Assembly (NCBI RefSeq): GCF_014779665.1
Contig: NZ_JACXYY010000001.1
Span: forward strand, 372,001-436,000
DNA length: 64,000 nucleotides
Reading direction: 5' to 3'
Origin: Nocardioides hwasunensis
GTDB taxonomy: Bacteria; Actinomycetota; Actinomycetes; Propionibacteriales; Nocardioidaceae
Part shown: one piece after another, positions 36,340 to 45,161 of the stretch
Position numbering within the stretch: the stretch's first letter is position 1
Layout of the letters: the number at the start of each line of letters is the position of its first letter
Notes under the pieces: generated by a model
Database searches by the model: none
The model's input: only the letters and a program-made list of their open reading frames with translations
Told to the model about the DNA's origin: nothing
Made by a program: the position numbers and the translations under genes

Positions 36340-37724
36340 TTCTCGGACGGACTCAGGAGCTCGAACTCGTCGTCCCCCTCGAGGACGGTCCAGCCGAGCT
36401 GGTGCACGAGGGCGTAGCCCAGCCTCGAGTCGGCGGTGACGAGCGCGTAGTCGGCCTCGAGGTCCGCGACGTCGTCGTCCCATCCACGATTGAGCTGGAC
36501 CAGGTCGGCGTTGCGCTGGATCTCGTCGTCGGTGAAGACGTCGCCGTAGCCGTGCATGACGAGGCTGAGCTGCGGATGCCGCCACAGGAAGTACGGGCCC
36601 GAGTCCCACTCGTTGAGCACGCGCGTGCCGGTGGGCACGGCGTCCAGCCGAGCGTCCAGCCACGCCGGCACGACCGGCTCGCTCGTCCTTGAACCTGCGC
36701 TGAGCGCGAGGACGGTGCTGCTCACGGCGGCGAGGGCGAGCACCGTGATGACCTCCCGACGGGCAGGTGGACCCTGAGACGGGAGGAACGTCTGGATCGC
36801 GGAGGCGAGGAAGGGGGCCGCGACGATGGCGGCGGCGGGGCCGGTCCGCACGGTGAACAGCGCCCACGCGGTCGCCATGCCGATCATCAGGGCGTCTGCC
36901 CAGGTGGTCGGGAGCGGTCGGACCAGCGCGACCAGGAAGACCACGGCGAGCATCAGTGCCAGCACGAAGGACGACGGCGAGGTGAAGTCGGGCGCACCCC
37001 ATTCGGCGAAGTAGTCCGACCGTGAGCTCACGTCCACCAGCGACCGGAACGCGCCGAGTCCGGCCGGGGTGGCTGCCGACAGCAGGAGGGAGGCGACCGG
37101 GATGACGGCGAGCTTGAGCAGGGCGCGAGGCGCGACGCTTCGATCGAGTGCCATGCCTGCGAGGACGACGACCGCGATCATGATCCCGAAGGGCCACATG
37201 CCGTGCACGGTGGGCCACACCCAGGCCAGCAGCACGAGCCAGTAGCGCGGACGACCATCCTTGACAGTGGCCAGCCAGGCATGGGTGGCGACGGCGATGA
37301 ACACGTAGCTGAGCAGCTGGGGGCGTGCGGACAGGCCGGGCGCGGCGGCGACGTAGAACACCGCCGTGGCGAGCGCCGCCGCAAGCGGGGCGGCCCGCAG
37401 TCGCGCCATCAGGTAGACGAGGACGAGCAACGCCATCGTCAGGGTGCCGGCGAGCCACAGGATCCCGGCGAGGCCGAACACGTCGTCGACGCCGGCCATG
37501 CCGACCTGGGCGAGCCACTGGGTCGGCGTCCAGCTCGCCGAGTCGAAGGCGCTCAGGTGCCCGGGGGACCTGATGGACCACCCGTCGAGGAACTCCTGGC
37601 CGAACCGGAGGTGGAAGTAGGTGTCGGCCCCGGTGCCGGAGATGATCATGCGGGTGGCCACCACCATCATCACGGCCCCCATGCCGATGACCGGCAGCAC
37701 CCGCCTGACGAAGACCGTGATCAC
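36336..37724 (-). CDS. Polytopic membrane protein of unknown function
   Basis: A 462-residue protein with about ten transmembrane helices followed by a soluble C-terminal domain of about 130 residues. The first external loop after helix 1 (SGTGADTYFHLRFGQEFLDG) and its conserved aspartate pattern recall GT-C fold glycosyltransferases, and the C-terminal part (VLNEWDSGPYFLWRHPQLSL, then DVFTDDEIQ) resembles the extracytoplasmic domain of such proteins. I do not recognise a named family. Both ends overlap neighbouring genes by four bases (GTGA), so the three genes 38350-35485 are one operon. Confidence 0.68.
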   Translation of the reverse strand: MITVFVRRVLPVIGMGAVMMVVATRMIISGTGADTYFHLRFGQEFLDGWSIRSPGHLSAFDSASWTPTQWLAQVGMAGVDDVFGLAGILWLAGTLTMALLVLVYLMARLRAAPLAAALATAVFYVAAAPGLSARPQLLSYVFIAVATHAWLATVKDGRPRYWLVLLAWVWPTVHGMWPFGIMIAVVVLAGMALDRSVAPRALLKLAVIPVASLLLSAATPAGLGAFRSLVDVSSRSDYFAEWGAPDFTSPSSFVLALMLAVVFLVALVRPLPTTWADALMIGMATAWALFTVRTGPAAAIVAAPFLASAIQTFLPSQGPPARREVITVLALAAVSSTVLALSAGSRTSEPVVPAWLDARLDAVPTGTRVLNEWDSGPYFLWRHPQLSLVMHGYGDVFTDDEIQRNADLVQLNRGWDDDVADLEADYALVTADSRLGYALVHQLGWTVLEGDDEFELLSPSEK

Positions 37725-38350
37725 GGTGTCACGTCCAGCACCCACGACCGGCCGTCGCGTCGGAACCCGAGGCGCTCGTAGTAGGCACCGATCATCGACG
37801 GCGGGGTCACGACACGGCGGATCCCGCGTGCAGCCAGCAGTCCGCTGCGTCGCCACACGAACTCGCCGGGTGAGTGGTCTCGGTATCGCGGCGTGACGTA
37901 GTCCAGCTTGACGTCCGCGACCTGTCCCTCCTCCTGCAGCAGCACGACACCGACGGTCTCGTCGCCCTTCTGCACCAGGAACGCGTCGTGCGTCCCGCCC
38001 GGGTCGTGGACGAAGTCGGGATTGAACCGCCGAATGTCGGCACCGTGCACGCGCAGCACGTGTCGGAGGTACTCGTCGTCCGGTCCGACCTCGAGCACCT
38101 CGAAGGCGTCGGCGTCGTGGCGCTCGCCGAGCATCTTGAGGACGAACCACGCGTTGATCGCCACCAAGACCGCGTTCATCCCGACCATCGGCCAGACCTG
38201 GAGAAGACCGTTGAAGACAATCAGGATGACGCACGCCACGGCGTTGAGGATCCGCAACCGCAGCAGGCTGGCCTGGAGCAATGAGTAGACGAGCAGCGCG
38301 CTGCCGCCCCATCCGAGAAGGTCGAGCCAGTGGTCGGAGAGCCAGGTCAC
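37721..38350 (-). CDS. YgjV-like membrane domain fused to a GNAT-like domain
   Basis: A 209-residue protein. The N-terminal 75 residues hold three hydrophobic helices with WGGSALLVYSLLQASLLRLR, resembling the YgjV (Imp-YgjV) family. The C-terminal 130 residues (HGADIRRFNPDFVHDPGGTH; LLAARGIRRVVTPPSMIGAY; YERLGFRRDG) look like a GNAT-type domain without a clear acetyl-CoA loop. It is the first gene of a three-gene membrane operon. The GTG start at 38350 lies in the 3' arm of a hairpin and seven bases after a -10-like TAGGCT. Confidence 0.7.
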   Translation of the reverse strand: MTWLSDHWLDLLGWGGSALLVYSLLQASLLRLRILNAVACVILIVFNGLLQVWPMVGMNAVLVAINAWFVLKMLGERHDADAFEVLEVGPDDEYLRHVLRVHGADIRRFNPDFVHDPGGTHDAFLVQKGDETVGVVLLQEEGQVADVKLDYVTPRYRDHSPGEFVWRRSGLLAARGIRRVVTPPSMIGAYYERLGFRRDGRSWVLDVTP

Positions 38351-38377
38351 GGCGGGGAGCCTACTTCCCGCCGTGAC
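38346..38377 (-). promoter_or_regulatory. Hairpin that is both terminator candidate and leaderless promoter
   Basis: GTCACGGCGGGGAG (38346-38359) pairs with CTTCCCGCCGTGAC (38364-38377), one mismatch, loop CCTA. It lies 16 bp after the FN3 gene stop and so may end its transcript. On the minus strand TAGGCT (38363-38358) is followed by seven bases and the GTG start of the next operon. The same bases therefore could serve termination, initiation and perhaps repression. Confidence 0.6.
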
Positions 38378-38392
38378 CGGCGTGCCGATCCG

Positions 38393-41300
38393 TCACTTGA
38401 CCACGAAGAGGACGAGCATCTTCGACTTCGAGCCGAAGACCTGGCCGTTGCCGAGGTAGACGACCTGGAGCTTGTGCTTGCCCTTCTTCAGCTTCTTCAG
38501 CTTCAACGTCGCCTTGCCCTTGTGCGCCGGCGCCATGGTCATCTGCGCGATCTTCTTGCCCTTGTCGAGGACCTGGATGGTGCCGGTGGGGGTGTCGAGA
38601 CCGGGCACCGTCACCGTGACGCCGAGCTTGGCGACCTTCTTCAGCTTGACCCGCGTCTTCGGCAGGGTCGCCGCGACGCTGGACTTCATACGGCCCACGG
38701 ACACGGCCGCTGTGGTCGCAGCGCCCTCGTTGAACCCGGTCGCCGACGCGAACACGGTCACCGAGACGTCCCGGCCGGCGTCGTCCGCACCGATGCGGTA
38801 CGTCGAACCGGTCGCGCCGGGGATCGGGGCCCCCTGACGCAGCCACTGGTAGCGGAACCTGGTGGCGACCGGGCTCCACGAGCCGTTGGTCACCGACAGC
38901 GAGCTCCCCACCGCTGCGCTCCCGGACACGACGGGCTGACCCGTCGCCTGGAGGGCGCCGCCTGCAGTCACCGAGAACTCGTTGCTCGTCGTGCTCGCGT
39001 CGGTGTACGCCGCCTTCGTGCCGGTGACGCGGAGGGCCACGACCCGCGTGTAGTCCGCGGTGGTGAGCGTGTACGTCGGTCCGTTGGCGCCTCCGATGGG
39101 CTGACCGCTCCGGAGCCACTGATAGGACATGGCGACGTCCGTCTGGTTCCACGTCGGCGGCGTGCTGGTCAGCGTCTGGCCGATGGCGGAACCGCTCGGC
39201 GCGTCGATGCGCACCGGTGTGGTCGCCTCGAGGCCCGCGTCGACGGTGAACCGCCGCTCCGCACTGCTGCCGAGCAGGTTGTTCTGGGCATCGAACGCCC
39301 GCACGACCCAGGCGTACGTCCCGCCGACGAGGTTGCCGGTCATGGAGGCTGCCGTCGCGGAGGTCGTCGTGGCGCCCGGACTCGCGCCGCCGGAGACGTT
39401 GCTGACCTGGACGGTGTACTTCGTGGCCTGCGTAGCGCCCGTGGCGTACGGCGTCCAGGTGAGGTGCACTGCGTTCGGCTGCAGGACCGCTCCGTCGGCG
39501 GGCGAGGAGAGCGTGACCGGACGGTCGTCGACGAAGAACCGACCGAAGTCGGACCACCGCCCAGTGTTGCCCGCGACGTCGACCCGTTGCACACGCCAGC
39601 GGTATGCCGATGCCGACGGCGGCAGCACGGAAGGCAGGACGACCGCTGCCTGCTTCACCTGGGTGCTCAGCACCCGGTTGGCCGAGGACTGCGTCGTGTC
39701 GTCGTTGCGGTAGACCTCGATGTTCCAGGTGCCGTCGAAGTTGCCGGCTGCCCAACGGAACAGGGTGGGACCGCTCGCCTGGCGACTGTCGAACGCCGGC
39801 GAGGCGAGGCTGAGCGGAGGCGTCGACTTCACGACCTTGCGCGGGTCCGACCACGGCAGCTCGTTGCCGGCGGCGTCGACCGCCTGCACGCGCCACCAGA
39901 GGTCACCCTCGGGATAGGTCTTGGTGGAGGCGGTGAAGGTCGCCTGGTCGATCTCGAAATTGCTGTTCTCGATGATCGAGGCGCCGGAGAAGGTCTCGGA
40001 CGTCGCCACCTGGATCTTGTAACCACGAGCCGTCTGGTACGGGCGGCGCGTACCGCCGTACTGCGGCGGGGTCGCCCTGTTGGTCGCCTCGTAGTCCTGC
40101 CAGGTGAAGGTGACCTGGTCGGCGATGGTCGCACCGGGGGCCGGGCTCTGGAGCTGGACCTTGGGCGAGACCTTGCGGAAGGCGCCGCGGCCGGCGTCGA
40201 GGGTGCCCGACGGTGCGGGCCCGCAGTTGCGCAACGGCATGACCTGGGCGCAGGGTCGCACGTACCAGTAGTAGGCCGGTCCGGACTCGTTGTCCGGCAG
40301 CTGCTGGGGCGACATGGCGACGTGCGGAGTGAAGCGCGAGTTGATGGTCTGGACGCCGTCGTAGATCTTGGTGGTGAAGTCGGGGTCGCGGGAGACGTAG
40401 ACCTGGTAGCCACCCGCTCCGGGCACCGGGTCCCAGTCGAGGACCGGTGTGGCGCTCATCCCCGTGCACACGGTGGACTCATCACCTACGACGAGCTGCT
40501 TGGTGCAGGCGTTGCCGGCGTCGATCGCCAAGCCGTCGAGCGCGACCTTCTCGCCGTCCACCGGCTCGGGCGCAGAGATGGTGAACGTCGCCCACGGACC
40601 GACGTCAAAGGTCGCCCCCGTCTGGCCGTTGATGGCCAGCACGCGCCAGCTGTACGTGCCCTGGCGGAGGAAGTAGGTGTCGAGGTCGGTCACCGCGGGG
40701 TAGGCGAGTCGCTTGTTGAGGATGGGCGTCGCGCCGGGGGAGACGATGACGTTGTTGTTGGTCTCGGAGATCTGCAACTGGTACTGCACCCGGCTTCCCT
40801 CGGTGGATGCGTAGGGCACCCACGTGAGCGAGGGGAACCGCGACGGCACCTGGCCGCCTGCAGACGGGAGAGGGGTGAGCGGGCTCAGGCCCGAGGAGCT
40901 CGCGGGCACCGACTCGGCGACCAGGAACGACCCCGAGTGGTAGGTGACCGATGACTTGCCGTCTCCGTCGATGGCGGCGATCCAGTAGTCGAAGCGGTCC
41001 GGAAGTCGTTGGGGGTCGTCGGTGTCGCTGTCCGAGGGCAGCAGCTCGGTCGGCGTCCAAGAGGTCGATGCCGTGGTGGCCGTCACGGTGGCCCCGCCGG
41101 GACCTTCCAGCGTGATGGCGTACTTGTTCGCGTCCTGGCTGGGCTTCCACCGGAGGGTGGGCACCGAGACGGAGGCGTTGGGGCCAGGCTCGAGGACCTG
41201 GATCTCGCCGCTGCTGTAGGTGAAGCGGCTGCTGGCCGAGGTGAGGCTCTCGATCCCCTTGGGCAGGTCGAGCGCCCGCACCCGCCAGTAGACGTTGGTG

Positions 41301-42517
41301 CCCTGATTGGGGTTGCACGACGAGCGTCGCTCGTCGCCCGGCACGTAGGTCGTTGAAGCGGTCTCACACGTGGAGTAGGTGGTGAAGTTGGAGTCGTTGC
41401 TGATGTCGAGCGCGTACCGGGTGGCGTGCTGCACCGGCGTCCACTGGTAGTAGATGTCGTCGGCGACGTCGGTCGCGCCATCGGCTGGGTACAGGAGCGT
41501 GGGCTTGGAGTCCCAGCGGCGCTGGAACTCGCTCGGCGTCGAGGGCCACGGTGTGGCCTGGCCGGCGGCGTTGATCGCACGGACGCGCCAGTAGTAGTTG
41601 CCGTTGCTGTAGGTCGTCGCCGGTGAGTAGCGGGTCGAGTACGTGAGGAGCCGGCTGGTCGCGCCGACGGGCTCGACCCGGTTCTGGAAGTCTCGGTCGA
41701 GAGCGATCTGCAGCTCGTACTGCTTGGCCCCCTTGATCGGGTCCCAGCTCAGCACGACGTCCTGCATGCTCACGCTCGAGCGGACACCACCGGCCGGGTC
41801 GGGGGCGCAGGCGAGGCCTGACGCGCACGTCGTCGAGGTGACGGCGGGAAGTTGGGTGACGTCGTAGGTGGTCACGTCCGACCACGCGCTCTGGAGGTTG
41901 TTCTCGAAGCGCGCCCGCACCCGGACGAAGTAGTCGCCGACCTCTTGAGGGTCCGGCCAGACGTACGACGTGGTGCGGATGTCCTGCCGGAGCGAGGTTC
42001 CGACCCAGTCCCCGTTGTCGTCCAGCTCGATGTCGTACCCGGTGGCGCCGGGAACGGCCTGCCACGAGATGACCGGCGGCGAGACGGGGGGAAGGACCTG
42101 CTGGCCGGTGGAGACCTGGAGCCCGGGAGGCACCTGGAGCGGTGCGATGGTGGTCTCGCTGCGGCTCCACGACCCGGCGCCCGAGGCATCGATGGCCTGG
42201 ACCTGCCAGTAGAGGGTGCCGTTGCGCAGGACGCGGGTCGGCGTGTATCGGTCGTTGGTCGTCTCGGTGTTGAAGACCAGGTTGTTGCTGGGGAACGAGG
42301 AGTCCTCCGAGCCTTGCACCCGGTAGCGCTGCGCGCCGGACACCCGAGCCCACGACAGCGTGGGGACCGGGGTGCCGCTGGCGGTGAGGCCGACCGGTGC
42401 GTCCGGTGTGGCCTGAGCCGGCTGCGACAGGGCGACGAAGGTCGCGGTGACGGTCAGCGCGACCACCAGGGCGGCCCGGGACGCGCGTGTGATGGACCCG
42501 AAAGACGTGCGTGGCAT
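38393..42517 (-). CDS. Large secreted FN3/Ig-repeat surface protein
   Basis: A 1374-residue exported protein. The signal peptide (about residues 1-37) ends before TPDAPVGLTASG. About ten fibronectin-III-like modules follow, recognisable from repeated P-x-LSW...GA...Y...Q and YYWRVRAIN-type strands. Then come two Ig-like repeats (YQWLRSGQPIGGANGPTYTL; YQWLRQGAPIPGATGSTYRI), and a basic C-terminal Ig-like domain rich in Lys (VKLKKVAKLGVTVTV; LKLKKLKKGKHKLQVVYLGN). There is no LPxTG, transmembrane or lipid anchor at the end, so it is released or held non-covalently. No catalytic motif was seen. A role in adhesion or matrix building is inferred. Confidence 0.85.
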   Translation of the reverse strand: MPRTSFGSITRASRAALVVALTVTATFVALSQPAQATPDAPVGLTASGTPVPTLSWARVSGAQRYRVQGSEDSSFPSNNLVFNTETTNDRYTPTRVLRNGTLYWQVQAIDASGAGSWSRSETTIAPLQVPPGLQVSTGQQVLPPVSPPVISWQAVPGATGYDIELDDNGDWVGTSLRQDIRTTSYVWPDPQEVGDYFVRVRARFENNLQSAWSDVTTYDVTQLPAVTSTTCASGLACAPDPAGGVRSSVSMQDVVLSWDPIKGAKQYELQIALDRDFQNRVEPVGATSRLLTYSTRYSPATTYSNGNYYWRVRAINAAGQATPWPSTPSEFQRRWDSKPTLLYPADGATDVADDIYYQWTPVQHATRYALDISNDSNFTTYSTCETASTTYVPGDERRSSCNPNQGTNVYWRVRALDLPKGIESLTSASSRFTYSSGEIQVLEPGPNASVSVPTLRWKPSQDANKYAITLEGPGGATVTATTASTSWTPTELLPSDSDTDDPQRLPDRFDYWIAAIDGDGKSSVTYHSGSFLVAESVPASSSGLSPLTPLPSAGGQVPSRFPSLTWVPYASTEGSRVQYQLQISETNNNVIVSPGATPILNKRLAYPAVTDLDTYFLRQGTYSWRVLAINGQTGATFDVGPWATFTISAPEPVDGEKVALDGLAIDAGNACTKQLVVGDESTVCTGMSATPVLDWDPVPGAGGYQVYVSRDPDFTTKIYDGVQTINSRFTPHVAMSPQQLPDNESGPAYYWYVRPCAQVMPLRNCGPAPSGTLDAGRGAFRKVSPKVQLQSPAPGATIADQVTFTWQDYEATNRATPPQYGGTRRPYQTARGYKIQVATSETFSGASIIENSNFEIDQATFTASTKTYPEGDLWWRVQAVDAAGNELPWSDPRKVVKSTPPLSLASPAFDSRQASGPTLFRWAAGNFDGTWNIEVYRNDDTTQSSANRVLSTQVKQAAVVLPSVLPPSASAYRWRVQRVDVAGNTGRWSDFGRFFVDDRPVTLSSPADGAVLQPNAVHLTWTPYATGATQATKYTVQVSNVSGGASPGATTTSATAASMTGNLVGGTYAWVVRAFDAQNNLLGSSAERRFTVDAGLEATTPVRIDAPSGSAIGQTLTSTPPTWNQTDVAMSYQWLRSGQPIGGANGPTYTLTTADYTRVVALRVTGTKAAYTDASTTSNEFSVTAGGALQATGQPVVSGSAAVGSSLSVTNGSWSPVATRFRYQWLRQGAPIPGATGSTYRIGADDAGRDVSVTVFASATGFNEGAATTAAVSVGRMKSSVAATLPKTRVKLKKVAKLGVTVTVPGLDTPTGTIQVLDKGKKIAQMTMAPAHKGKATLKLKKLKKGKHKLQVVYLGNGQVFGSKSKMLVLFVVK

Positions 42518-42553
42518 ACCGGAGTTCCCCCTCGTGGCGGTGCAGACCGTCAC

Positions 42554-42559
42554 ACGCTA
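42554..42559 (-). promoter_or_regulatory. Putative -10 box of the FN3-protein gene
   Basis: On the minus strand TAGCGT, with a predicted start of transcription near 42547 and a 5' leader of about 30 bases before the ATG at 42517. Confidence 0.45.
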
Positions 42560-42598
42560 GGTCTGCACGCACGGACCACGCCGGGGAACCGGGATCGG

Positions 42599-42616
42599 CT
42601 AGTCACAAATGACTAG
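42599..42616. promoter_or_regulatory. Inverted repeat CTAGTCA-CAAA-TGACTAG upstream of the FN3 gene
   Basis: A perfect 7-bp inverted repeat about 60 bp upstream of the predicted transcription start of the FN3 gene and about 70 bp upstream of the AsnC-type gene. A related site (TAGTC-N6-GACTA) occurs in front of the pilin gene at 52466-52481. It is a candidate response-regulator binding site. Confidence 0.55.
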
Positions 42617-42672
42617 ACGAAGTAGCCAGTCGGTGTCGAACGCGAGGCGCAGCGAGCTGTGTGGTCGAGCGC

Positions 42673-42678
42673 TACGGT
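42673..42678 (+). promoter_or_regulatory. Putative -10 box of a leaderless promoter for the AsnC-domain gene
   Basis: TACGGT, six bases before the ATG at 42685. Confidence 0.5.
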
Positions 42679-42684
42679 GAGGCC

Positions 42685-42963
42685 ATGATCACCGCCATCG
42701 TGTTCGTGAAGGCCGACGTCGCGCGCATCCCCGAGGTCGCCGAGGAGATCGCCGCGCTCGACGGCGTGAGCGAGGTCTACTCGGTCACGGGTGCGATCGA
42801 CCTGATCGCACTGGTGCGGGTGCGCGAGCACGAGGACATCGCATCCGTGGTGGCCGACCGGCTCAACAAGGTCACCGGTGTGACGGAGACCGAGACCCAC
42901 ATCGCGTTCCGGACCTACTCCCGCCACGACCTGGAGTCGGCGTTCAGCATCGGCCTGGACTGA
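42685..42963 (+). CDS. Stand-alone Lrp/AsnC ligand-binding (RAM) domain protein
   Basis: A 92-residue protein consisting only of the alpha-beta ligand-binding/oligomerisation domain of Lrp/AsnC regulators: ITAIVFVKADVARIPEVAEE, VYSVTGAIDLIALVRV and a C-terminal TETHIAFRTYSRHDLE. The helix-turn-helix domain is absent, so it cannot bind DNA by itself; such stand-alone RAM proteins may bind amino acids or modulate full-length partners. The ATG at 42685 follows TACGGT by six bases, which suggests a leaderless message. It is convergent with the DEDDh gene, with four bases between the stops. Confidence 0.9.
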   Translation: MITAIVFVKADVARIPEVAEEIAALDGVSEVYSVTGAIDLIALVRVREHEDIASVVADRLNKVTGVTETETHIAFRTYSRHDLESAFSIGLD

Positions 42964-42967
42964 CGGC

Positions 42968-44758
42968 TCACCGCACCGGTCGGTGCACGGGGGAGGGCAG
43001 CCGCTGCTCGTCGAAGGGCACGAGGGAGAGCCGCGACTGGTTGGCCGCGTCGTAGACCGCCAGGTGACGAGCCGCCCCGGCGAGCGGGCAGACCCACTCG
43101 CCGTCGACGTCGACGAGCCGCACGCCGGGCGACTCCAACCAGCGCAGGACCTTCTCGGTCTCCTCGGCGGTCGCGGCCGGCACGGGTCCCGGGGCGTCGC
43201 CCACGGTCTCAGCACTCGCCGTCAGCTCACGGACGAACTGGTGGGCCTCGGCTCCCGGCGGGATCACCCCGGCTGCGGCCAGCCGGCCGTGACGCACCAC
43301 GTGGACCGACCAGCGTCCGTCGTCCTCGCGGCGGGCTGCGACGACCTCCGGGCACCGGGTGAGCGCGGAGAGCCGCTGGGTGCGTGCCGCTGCGCGGACG
43401 AAGGTGGCGAGTCGATCACGGTGGACCCCGGCCTCCTCGAAGCGCTCGTGGTCGGCGAGCGCGCTCATCCGTTGGTTGATGGCCTCCACGACCTCCTGCG
43501 GGCTGCGCAGCAGGGTGTCACGCAGCTGTCGTACGACGGTGGCGTAGGTGCTCTCGTCGACCGACCCGTCGCAGGGGGACAGGCACCGACCCATCTCGGC
43601 CAGCACGCAGGCAGATCCCGACGGCTGGCGAGGGAGGCGGCCGCTGCACTGTCGGACCGGGAACGTCTCGTGGAGTGCGGCGAGGCACTTCTCCGCGGTC
43701 TTCTTCGACGAGAACGGGCCGAGGTAGTCGGCGTCGTCGTCGAGCACCTTGCGGACGAGGGACAGGCGCGGCCAGGTCTCGCGGGTGAGCTTGAGGAAGT
43801 GCACCTTCTCCGGGAATCGCGAACGCCTGTTGTAGCGGGGCTTGTGCTCGGCGATCAGGCGGAGCTCACGGACCTCCGCCTCGAGCGGGGTCGCGCACTC
43901 GATGCCGGTGACCGAGCTGGCCAGGCCGACCATCTCGCCCATCCGGGTGCGGGTCTCCGACGCGGTGAAGTAGGTGCGCACTCGCGTGCGCAGGTCGCGT
44001 GAGGTGCCGACGTAGAGCACGCGTGAGCGCTCGTCGCGGAAGAGGTAGACGCCGGGAGCGTGGGGGAGGCCTTCGGCGAGGTGCCGCTTGCGGCGCTGGG
44101 CCGTGCTGACCCGCGCCGAGAAGGTCTGCAGCTCCTCGAGCGTGTGCACCCCGAGCCCGCCCAGCCGCTCCATCAGGCCGTGGAGGACGTCGACCGTGGC
44201 ACGCGCGTCGGAGAGGGCGCGGTGGTTGGGCGTGGTCGAGGCACCGAACACCCGGGCCAGGGACGCGAGCTTGCAGTTGGGCGCCTCGTCGCGGGTGATC
44301 ACGCGCCGGGCCAGCTTGGCGGTGTCGAGCACCTCGAACTTCGGCCAGGCGCGGCCCTGCTCGCGCGCGAAGTGCTGGAGGAATCCCACGTCGAACGGCG
44401 CGTTGTGCGCCACGAGGACGGAGCCCGCGGCGAACTCGAGGAAGGCCGGCAGCGCCGACTCGATCGGCGGGGCGTCGCGGACCATCGAGTTGGTGATGCC
44501 GGTCAGGACCGCGATGAACGCGGGGATCTCGGTGCATGGGTCGACGAGCGTCTGGAACTCACCCAGGACCTCGCCGCCACGCACCTTCACCGCGCCGATC
44601 TCGGTGATCATCGAGCCGGCCGCGGCCGAGCCTCCGGTGGTCTCGAGGTCGACCACGCAGAACGTGACGTCACGCAGGGGCCGTCCCAGCTCGTCGAAGC
44701 TGCGCTGCGCCTCCCAGCGTGATCTCTCCCGCGACGGGCGCTGGGCGGTGGTGCTCAT
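42968..44758 (-). CDS. DEDDh exonuclease fused to a UvrC-like GIY-YIG domain
   Basis: A 596-residue two-domain nuclease. The N-terminal exonuclease (about residues 20-200) has the DEDDh motifs: Exo I VVDLETTGG, Exo II VAHNAPFDVGFLQ, and Exo III HRALSDARATVDVL. The C-terminal half matches the N-terminal half of UvrC: the GIY-YIG-like GVYLFRDERSRVLYVGTSRD and the UvrC Cys-rich region (QCSGRLPRQPSGSACVLAEMGRCLSPCDG). It does not have the C-terminal UvrC endonuclease domain. This architecture is conserved in Actinobacteria. A TAGCGT at -14 from the ATG may be the -10 box. Confidence 0.92.
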   Translation of the reverse strand: MSTTAQRPSRERSRWEAQRSFDELGRPLRDVTFCVVDLETTGGSAAAGSMITEIGAVKVRGGEVLGEFQTLVDPCTEIPAFIAVLTGITNSMVRDAPPIESALPAFLEFAAGSVLVAHNAPFDVGFLQHFAREQGRAWPKFEVLDTAKLARRVITRDEAPNCKLASLARVFGASTTPNHRALSDARATVDVLHGLMERLGGLGVHTLEELQTFSARVSTAQRRKRHLAEGLPHAPGVYLFRDERSRVLYVGTSRDLRTRVRTYFTASETRTRMGEMVGLASSVTGIECATPLEAEVRELRLIAEHKPRYNRRSRFPEKVHFLKLTRETWPRLSLVRKVLDDDADYLGPFSSKKTAEKCLAALHETFPVRQCSGRLPRQPSGSACVLAEMGRCLSPCDGSVDESTYATVVRQLRDTLLRSPQEVVEAINQRMSALADHERFEEAGVHRDRLATFVRAAARTQRLSALTRCPEVVAARREDDGRWSVHVVRHGRLAAAGVIPPGAEAHQFVRELTASAETVGDAPGPVPAATAEETEKVLRWLESPGVRLVDVDGEWVCPLAGAARHLAVYDAANQSRLSLVPFDEQRLPSPVHRPVR

Positions 44759-44874
44759 GCCTGACGACGCTAGACGTGGGCTACGACATCGGTGCGGCGA
44801 CGCGCGGACTACGCTGACCGCGCCGGTGGCTCGACGCCCGGCCGACCCTTCATCGCCCATCCCGAGGAGCACCT

Positions 44875-45150
44875 GTGACCGACCAGACCGCCGACCTTCG
44901 CGTTCCGGGCGACGGAGAGCGCTGGCGGTGTGCCGGGTGCGGCAACCTGACCCGCTTCGACGTCACGCGCACCCGGCGTACGACGGAGTACTGGCACTTC
45001 GACCTCGCCGGCGACCACCAGGTCGAGGAGGAGAAGGTGCGCTCGGAGGCGGTCGAGGCCGTCTCGTGCCGCTGGTGCGGCCGCGCGGACGCGATCGAGG
45101 TCGTGGACCGCGCTGCCGCCGACACTGCCGGCGACCCGGCAGCAGGCTGA
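44875..45150 (+). CDS. Small zinc-ribbon-like protein
   Basis: A 91-residue protein with two CxxC-type pairs: RCAGCGNLTRFDVTRTRRTT and VSCRWCGRADAIEV. Four cysteines spaced about 50 residues apart suggest a zinc-ribbon fold. I do not recognise the family, and no function can be named. The GTG start has GAGGAG upstream. It is 11 bp before the NYN-domain gene on the same strand, so the two are probably co-transcribed. Confidence 0.72.
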   Translation: MTDQTADLRVPGDGERWRCAGCGNLTRFDVTRTRRTTEYWHFDLAGDHQVEEEKVRSEAVEAVSCRWCGRADAIEVVDRAAADTAGDPAAG

Positions 45151-45161
45151 CGGGTCGTGGT

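Noticed and set aside
38330..40954. 874-codon open frame on + antisense to the FN3 gene
   Set aside because: Translation is rich in Arg/Gly/Val without motifs, as expected for the mirror of a GC-rich gene. The FN3 protein on the minus strand has clear domain repeats and a signal peptide.
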